The notes under the pieces were generated by a model. It was not told where the DNA came from. It worked only from the letters and a program-made list of their open reading frames with translations, and did no database searches. A stretch of 35,492 bases of DNA from Bradyrhizobium sp. Ai1a-2 (lineage in GTDB: Bacteria > Pseudomonadota > Alphaproteobacteria > Rhizobiales > Xanthobacteraceae): assembly GCF_000426245.1 (NCBI RefSeq), contig NZ_AUEZ01000080.1, forward strand, positions 1-35,492, given 5' to 3'. Numbering within the stretch: the first letter of the stretch is position 1; each line of letters begins with the position of its first letter. Shown piece after piece: positions 32,503 to 35,492 of this stretch. A program made the position numbers and the translations under genes.

Positions 32503-32534
32503 AGCCGGAAGGAAGTGCAACCTTCCTCCCGGCT
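32503..32534. promoter_or_regulatory. Inverted repeat between divergent genes
   Basis: AGCCGG-A-AGGAAG (32503-32515) pairs with CTTCCT-C-CCGGCT (32522-32534) except for one mismatch, loop TGCAAC. It lies between the starts of the ribbon-helix-helix gene (minus) and the 83-residue gene (plus) and could be that repressor's operator or an mRNA leader hairpin. Confidence 0.45.
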
Positions 32535-32559
32535 CTAACCCCGACAGGAGGATTGGATC

Positions 32560-32811
32560 GTGTCGAAGCTGACCTGTGATACCACTATCTCGCTGAATCC
32601 AAAAGAAACCCCGCTAGGCATCGTTGCCCAGATGGAGGATAGCACCTCCGAGCTGCTCGCGTTCTGCCGGATTCTGCTGCACCTCAACATCGAGGACGTC
32701 GACCCGGAATCGATGGCCTACCTCGCGCTGCATTTGGTCGGCCTCGCAAGGGGTCTTGAGCTCCAGCGCGGCCGCCTTCGCGACGCGCTGCGCGATGGGG
32801 GCGACCAATGA
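32560..32811 (+). CDS. Unknown 83-residue protein
   Basis: GTG 32560 with a full AGGAGG (32546-32551) at 8-base spacing, so it is well translated. Hydrophilic N-terminus and a helical C-terminal half (LLAFCRILLHLNIEDVD, LALHLVGLARGLELQRGRL), no recognised domain. Stop overlaps the next gene (ATGA), so the two are coupled. Confidence 0.75.
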   Translation: MSKLTCDTTISLNPKETPLGIVAQMEDSTSELLAFCRILLHLNIEDVDPESMAYLALHLVGLARGLELQRGRLRDALRDGGDQ

Positions 32812-33197
32812 GGCGATCCAGCATCCTCGCTCTCGGCTGCTTCGCGGCGGCCCTGGGCTCCATCCTCACGCCGACGTTCGCGCCCGGGACGATTCTGTCG
32901 GTGGCCGTCACCCCGGCGTACGCCACAATTGACGGATGTGCGGTTGTGCTGCCAACGCCGGACGGGTTTCTGAACCTGCGGGAGGCACCAACCGCCAACT
33001 CCGGCGTCGTCGGCGCGTTTCGGCCGGGCCAGCGGCTGGAGGTCGATGACGCCGAGTGCGAAACGCGAGACGATCTATCGATCTGCAGCGCGGAATGGAC
33101 CCGCGTAACGGGAATCCAGCGGAAGGATCGGGGGCCACCGCACGGCCTGCAGGGATGGGTCGCCAGCAGATGGGTCCGGTGGATCCGCTGCGAGTGA
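32808..33197 (+). CDS. Secreted SH3-like domain protein
   Basis: 129 residues with a Sec signal peptide (SILALGCFAAALGSIL, cleavage region about PAYA at 35-39) and a bacterial SH3-type domain (FLNLREAPTANSGVVGAFRPGQRLEV, ending GWVASRWVRWIRC). Such domains bind peptidoglycan or proteins in the periplasm. Cysteines at about 44, 80, 88 and 128 may form disulfides. Coupled to the 32560 gene by ATGA overlap and followed by a strong terminator. May alter the cell envelope of a host carrying the island. Confidence 0.75.
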   Translation: MRRSSILALGCFAAALGSILTPTFAPGTILSVAVTPAYATIDGCAVVLPTPDGFLNLREAPTANSGVVGAFRPGQRLEVDDAECETRDDLSICSAEWTRVTGIQRKDRGPPHGLQGWVASRWVRWIRCE

Positions 33198-33223
33198 TCG
33201 CCCCAGTTCCCAAGACATCAAGG

Positions 33224-33250
33224 GCCCGTCGGTTCGCCGGCGGGCTTTTT
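33224..33250 (+). terminator. Rho-independent terminator
   Basis: Stem GCCCGTCGG (33224-33232) with CCGGCGGGC (33237-33245), nine pairs with one G-U, stable TTCG tetraloop, then TTTTT (33246-33250) and more T residues. It ends the 32560-33197 operon just inside the right end of the island. Confidence 0.85.
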
Positions 33251-33261
33251 GTTTTGGGTCC

Positions 33262-33279
33262 ATGTCGCAGTCATGTCGC
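33262..33279. promoter_or_regulatory. Right pair of ATGTCGC heptamers
   Basis: Direct copies at 33262-33268 and 33273-33279, 11 bp register, as at the left end (16799-16816) and same orientation. They lie between the terminator and attR. Inferred integrase arm sites. Confidence 0.6.
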
Positions 33280-33408
33280 ACGGACTTGCCGGGATCAAAT
33301 TGGAACCATTGAAATCATAGGGTAAATTATTGCAACACGCGCAACATGAAAAAGCCCATAGCGAGCGGACCCAATCTCTAAAACGTTTTTATTTTCAGTG
33401 GGTTAGGG

Positions 33409-33453
33409 CTGGCTGGGGAACCTGGATTCGAACCAAGACAAACAGAGTCAGAG
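33409..33453. repeat. attR: right 45-bp attachment repeat in tRNA-Gln
   Basis: Identical to 16714-16758. It covers the 3' 44 bases of the tRNA plus one flanking base. The tRNA is complete here, so integration reconstituted the gene. Confidence 0.95.
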
Positions 33454-33483
33454 TCTGTTGTGCTACCGTTACACCATTCCCCA
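33410..33483 (-). tRNA. tRNA-Gln (anticodon CTG)
   Basis: 74 bases including an encoded CCA. Acceptor arms TGGGGAA and TTCCCCA pair fully, discriminator G, anticodon stem ACAGA/TCTGT around CTCTGAC gives anticodon CTG (reads CAG). The T loop has TTCGAAT. It is the integration target; only this copy is intact. Confidence 0.95.
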
Positions 33484-33744
33484 AGAATTGCTCAACGGTA
33501 TCAATAGCTTAAGTCTATGACCGGAGGCAATGGCGGCGGGCGGGATTATTGGCAAATCGCCACCGCGCTGCGAGGTCCTTCTACTGTTCGGTCCGGGCCT
33601 TGGCAAGCAGGTATGGCGAGCGTTTCCGGGCAAAAATGCGGCCAGGCACCGTGTGCGACCGGCTAACAGTACGGCTCCCAGGGCAAGAATGCTCGTGCCG
33701 CTGTCGCTCCATCGGCCAAGCCGGGGCGCTAACCTTCACATCCC

Positions 33745-34536
33745 TCACCGCGCGCCGCGCACTTGCATCACGATTGTGCTGAGCCTTGTGTTGAGCCCTG
33801 CGAGATCGACGCGGCCGATGCCGGCTGTCCCAAGACATTTCTTTCCGCAACCGCCACCCAGCGCTGTCGGCTTGCCGAAGGTTGCTATCGGGACGCTGCC
33901 GGTGACGGGAAATCCGCGCGCGAAGAGCTTGGCGCGGACCGCGAGGCAGTAGTTGACCGAGAGATGGGAGAAGCGCGTCTCCCCAGGGCCGGCGCGATAT
34001 TTCATCGTGGCGGTGCAAAGGTCGCCGCCGGCAAGGCGCCATGCCTGCGCGAGGTAAGTCACCCCATAACGGATGTTGTTTTCGGGCATCGCGAGCTCGG
34101 CATTGCTTCCCATGAAGCCCAACATGCGCGCCGTCGACGGCAGGATCTGCATCAACCCGATTTCGCCGACACCGCCGATTGCGCCGGGGTTGTAACCACT
34201 CTCCACCGCCATCACGGCCTCGGCAATGGCCGGCGCCAGTCCCTGCCGCCCCGCCTCCTTCTCGATCAGCGCCCGGTAATAAGCGAGCGCGTCGCGACGG
34301 TTCATCGGCGATTCCGGCTTGGCCGCTGCTGAAGGACCAGCCAGCGGTCCAGCTGATGGCGGGCCCGGCGCGGGGACCGTGTCCGCAGGCACCTCGATCG
34401 CAGCGAAACGCACCGCGAAGCTCGCATCGTTCGTGGCGGGCTCGGCGCCGGCAGTCGTCATCAGCGCGGTGGACAGTGCTGCGATTGCCGCCACCAGGCC
34501 GCGCCATCGCTTTGATGCCGGTGCCGGCACGTTCAA
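33745..34536 (-). CDS. Lytic transglycosylase (SLT family)
   Basis: 263 residues. A hydrophobic N-terminal segment (about 11-30, GLVAAIAALSTALMTTAGA) is a signal peptide or anchor. A Pro/Ala linker leads to the SLT domain (about 85-200), with catalytic Glu in AVESGYNPGA and the GLMQILPSTARMLGF and NIRYGVTYLAQ motifs. It cleaves glycan strands in the periplasm. The start overlaps the stop of the 34533-35033 gene by 4 bp. Host gene, outside the island. The region 33484-33744 holds nothing I can support. Confidence 0.88.
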   Translation of the reverse strand: MNVPAPASKRWRGLVAAIAALSTALMTTAGAEPATNDASFAVRFAAIEVPADTVPAPGPPSAGPLAGPSAAAKPESPMNRRDALAYYRALIEKEAGRQGLAPAIAEAVMAVESGYNPGAIGGVGEIGLMQILPSTARMLGFMGSNAELAMPENNIRYGVTYLAQAWRLAGGDLCTATMKYRAGPGETRFSHLSVNYCLAVRAKLFARGFPVTGSVPIATFGKPTALGGGCGKKCLGTAGIGRVDLAGLNTRLSTIVMQVRGAR

Positions 34537-35033
34537 TTCTCCGGCGGCGTCTTCGGACGCAAGGAAAGCCGCATGCGCAGCGGCTGGGGCATGTCGAGCG
34601 GCGTGCTGCCGACGCCATCGCCGATCAGAAGCGCGGACAGATCATGCGAGGCATCATCGTCAAGGCCTTCCAACTCGATGCGCTGGACCTTGCCGTCGGG
34701 CATCACCCACACACGGACGACGATCGACGGGGGCGTCGCCCCCGCGTCGGGTGTACGCTTGGCGATCGCCTCATGGAAGCGGAGCGCCGGCGTGGACTCC
34801 GACGCCAAGCGCTCCTGCAATCGAAGCTGCAGGCGCTTGGCGAAGTCCTGCCAGGCCGCCGGCGCCGAGGCCGCTTTCAGCCTGCCGTCCACGTCGGGGG
34901 CGGCCCTGGCCGCGATCGGCTTGGCCCCGAGCAAGACGACCAGCGCGCCGAGCGCGGCGCCGAGCCCGCGCGCAACGCGTCGTCGCCACACGAAGCGGCT
35001 TCCACCGGTATGGATCGCGGCCTTGATCCGCAT
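34533..35033 (-). CDS. Periplasmic TonB-C-like protein
   Basis: 166 residues. Basic N-terminus then a hydrophobic segment (VARGLGAALGALVVLLGAKPIA) as signal or anchor. The C-terminal region (VVRVWVMPDGKVQRIELEGL, then LRMRLSLRP) resembles the TonB C-terminal strand-helix-strand pattern but lacks the proline-rich spacer of TonB. Coupled to the transglycosylase and starting 9 bp from a YbjN-like gene; role in the envelope is inferred. Confidence 0.65.
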   Translation of the reverse strand: MRIKAAIHTGGSRFVWRRRVARGLGAALGALVVLLGAKPIAARAAPDVDGRLKAASAPAAWQDFAKRLQLRLQERLASESTPALRFHEAIAKRTPDAGATPPSIVVRVWVMPDGKVQRIELEGLDDDASHDLSALLIGDGVGSTPLDMPQPLRMRLSLRPKTPPEN

Positions 35034-35042
35034 CTGGCGCGG

Positions 35043-35492
35043 CTACTGGACCGTGTGGGGCACGTCGGGCTCGGCGATGTGGTCGCGCTCGGTCGCGGGC
35101 GTCTGCACGGCCGCGCCCGCGCCTTGCGCAGCCAAGGCCTTGGCCTTGTCGTTTACCTTGGCCAGGTTGGCGAGTTCGTCGCGCAGATAGGCCACGAGCT
35201 GCTGCACCAGGTGGTCCCAGATTTCGATCTGGGCCCGCAGGTTGGTCGGCGTCACGCCGCCGGCGACCGAGACGTCGAGCGACAGCGCCAGGAACGGCGG
35301 GCTGAGCTGCAGCCGCGCGAACCGGCGGCTGGCGTTCCAGCGGTTGACCAATTCGAGCGGCAGTTCGCCCTGGACCTGCAGCACGGCGATGAGGGCGACG
35401 TCGAGGAAGCCCTGCGGCTCGCCGGCGGTCGGGTTGCCGGGACGGACGTCGAAGGCGAGCCCGTTGGTGGCGGAGCGCAGGTAGGCGAGGCC
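35043..35492 (-). CDS. YbjN-like protein, C-terminal part (cut by window)
   Basis: Open to the window edge; 149 codons are visible. LELVNRWNASRRFARLQL and AGGVTPTNLRAQIEIWDHLV are typical of the YbjN/type III chaperone-like fold, and GLAYLRSATNGLAFDVRPGN continues it upstream of an internal GTG at 35384. The true start lies beyond 35492. Function of the family is poorly defined (stress, motility). It appears to lead the operon with the two downstream genes. Confidence 0.75.
   Translation of the reverse strand, partial: GLAYLRSATNGLAFDVRPGNPTAGEPQGFLDVALIAVLQVQGELPLELVNRWNASRRFARLQLSPPFLALSLDVSVAGGVTPTNLRAQIEIWDHLVQQLVAYLRDELANLAKVNDKAKALAAQGAGAAVQTPATERDHIAEPDVPHTVQ

Larger units (their letters stand above)
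16714..33453. mobile_element. Phage-like integrated island at tRNA-Gln(CTG), about 16.7 kb
   Basis: The element is bounded by a perfect 45-bp direct repeat, the right copy being the 3' end of a tRNA-Gln gene. It has an integrase next to the left repeat, paired ATGTCGC sites near both ends, a replication module, a terminase module, tail genes, a wall hydrolase, and toxin-antitoxin and cargo genes. Genes run mostly on the plus strand in ATGA-overlapping clusters. Portal, capsid, head protease, head-tail connector, tail tube, tail tip and fibres are not recognisable. It is either a satellite depending on a helper phage or a deleted prophage. Confidence 0.9.

Noticed and set aside
33581..34618. 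345-codon minus-strand open frame over the transglycosylase
   Set aside because: A different frame from the SLT protein, no domain, crosses the gene boundary; shadow.
1..35492. CRISPR array or rRNA genes
   Set aside because: No regularly spaced repeat-spacer pattern and no rRNA-like stretch seen on reading the window; repeats found are palindromes, iteron-like units or att sites.

Overview
The window looks like chromosome of a high-GC alphaproteobacterium, most likely Bradyrhizobium or a close relative. This is inferred from the protein families, operon layouts and GC-rich extragenic palindromes; no database search was run. A phage-like integrated island of about 16.7 kb (16714-33453) interrupts it.

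Left flank, 1-16713: (i) an iron-uptake operon on the minus strand, read as catecholate-type TonB-dependent receptor, PKHD-type hydroxylase, ExbB, ExbD, TonB (5740 down to 220), with two near-palindromes upstream; (ii) a small unknown gene and a MarR regulator divergent from an MdtA/MdtB-like RND efflux pair (6316-11382); (iii) a complete branched-chain-amino-acid-type ABC transporter on the minus strand, livK-livH-livM-livG-livF (16265 down to 11498). Extragenic palindromes sit at 113-152, 11403-11486 and 14881-15001.

Island, 16714-33453: a 45-bp direct repeat bounds it. The right copy is the 3' part of an intact tRNA-Gln(CTG) gene (33410-33483, minus strand). Gene order is tyrosine integrase; small early genes, including a 28-residue ORF ending in the SSB tail motif DDDIPF; Toprim primase-like protein and RepA-like ATPase; a repeat-rich origin-like stretch; putative small terminase; large terminase split by one in-frame UAG into ATPase and nuclease ORFs; two unknown genes; tape measure; a tail-assembly-chaperone-like gene with a full set of -1 frameshift signals; a transglycosylase-amidase fusion; a one-TM protein; two unknown genes; a cold-shock protein. 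On the minus strand follow a RelE/HigB-like toxin with HTH antitoxin, a two-TM protein and a ribbon-helix-helix protein; last come an 83-residue protein and a secreted SH3-like protein on the plus strand. I could identify no portal, major capsid, head protease, connector, tail tube, tail tip or fibre gene. The island is therefore either a deleted prophage or a phage satellite bringing its own packaging motor, tape measure and wall hydrolase.

Right flank, 33484-35492: a lytic transglycosylase, a periplasmic TonB-C-like protein and the C-terminal part of a YbjN-like protein, all on the minus strand.
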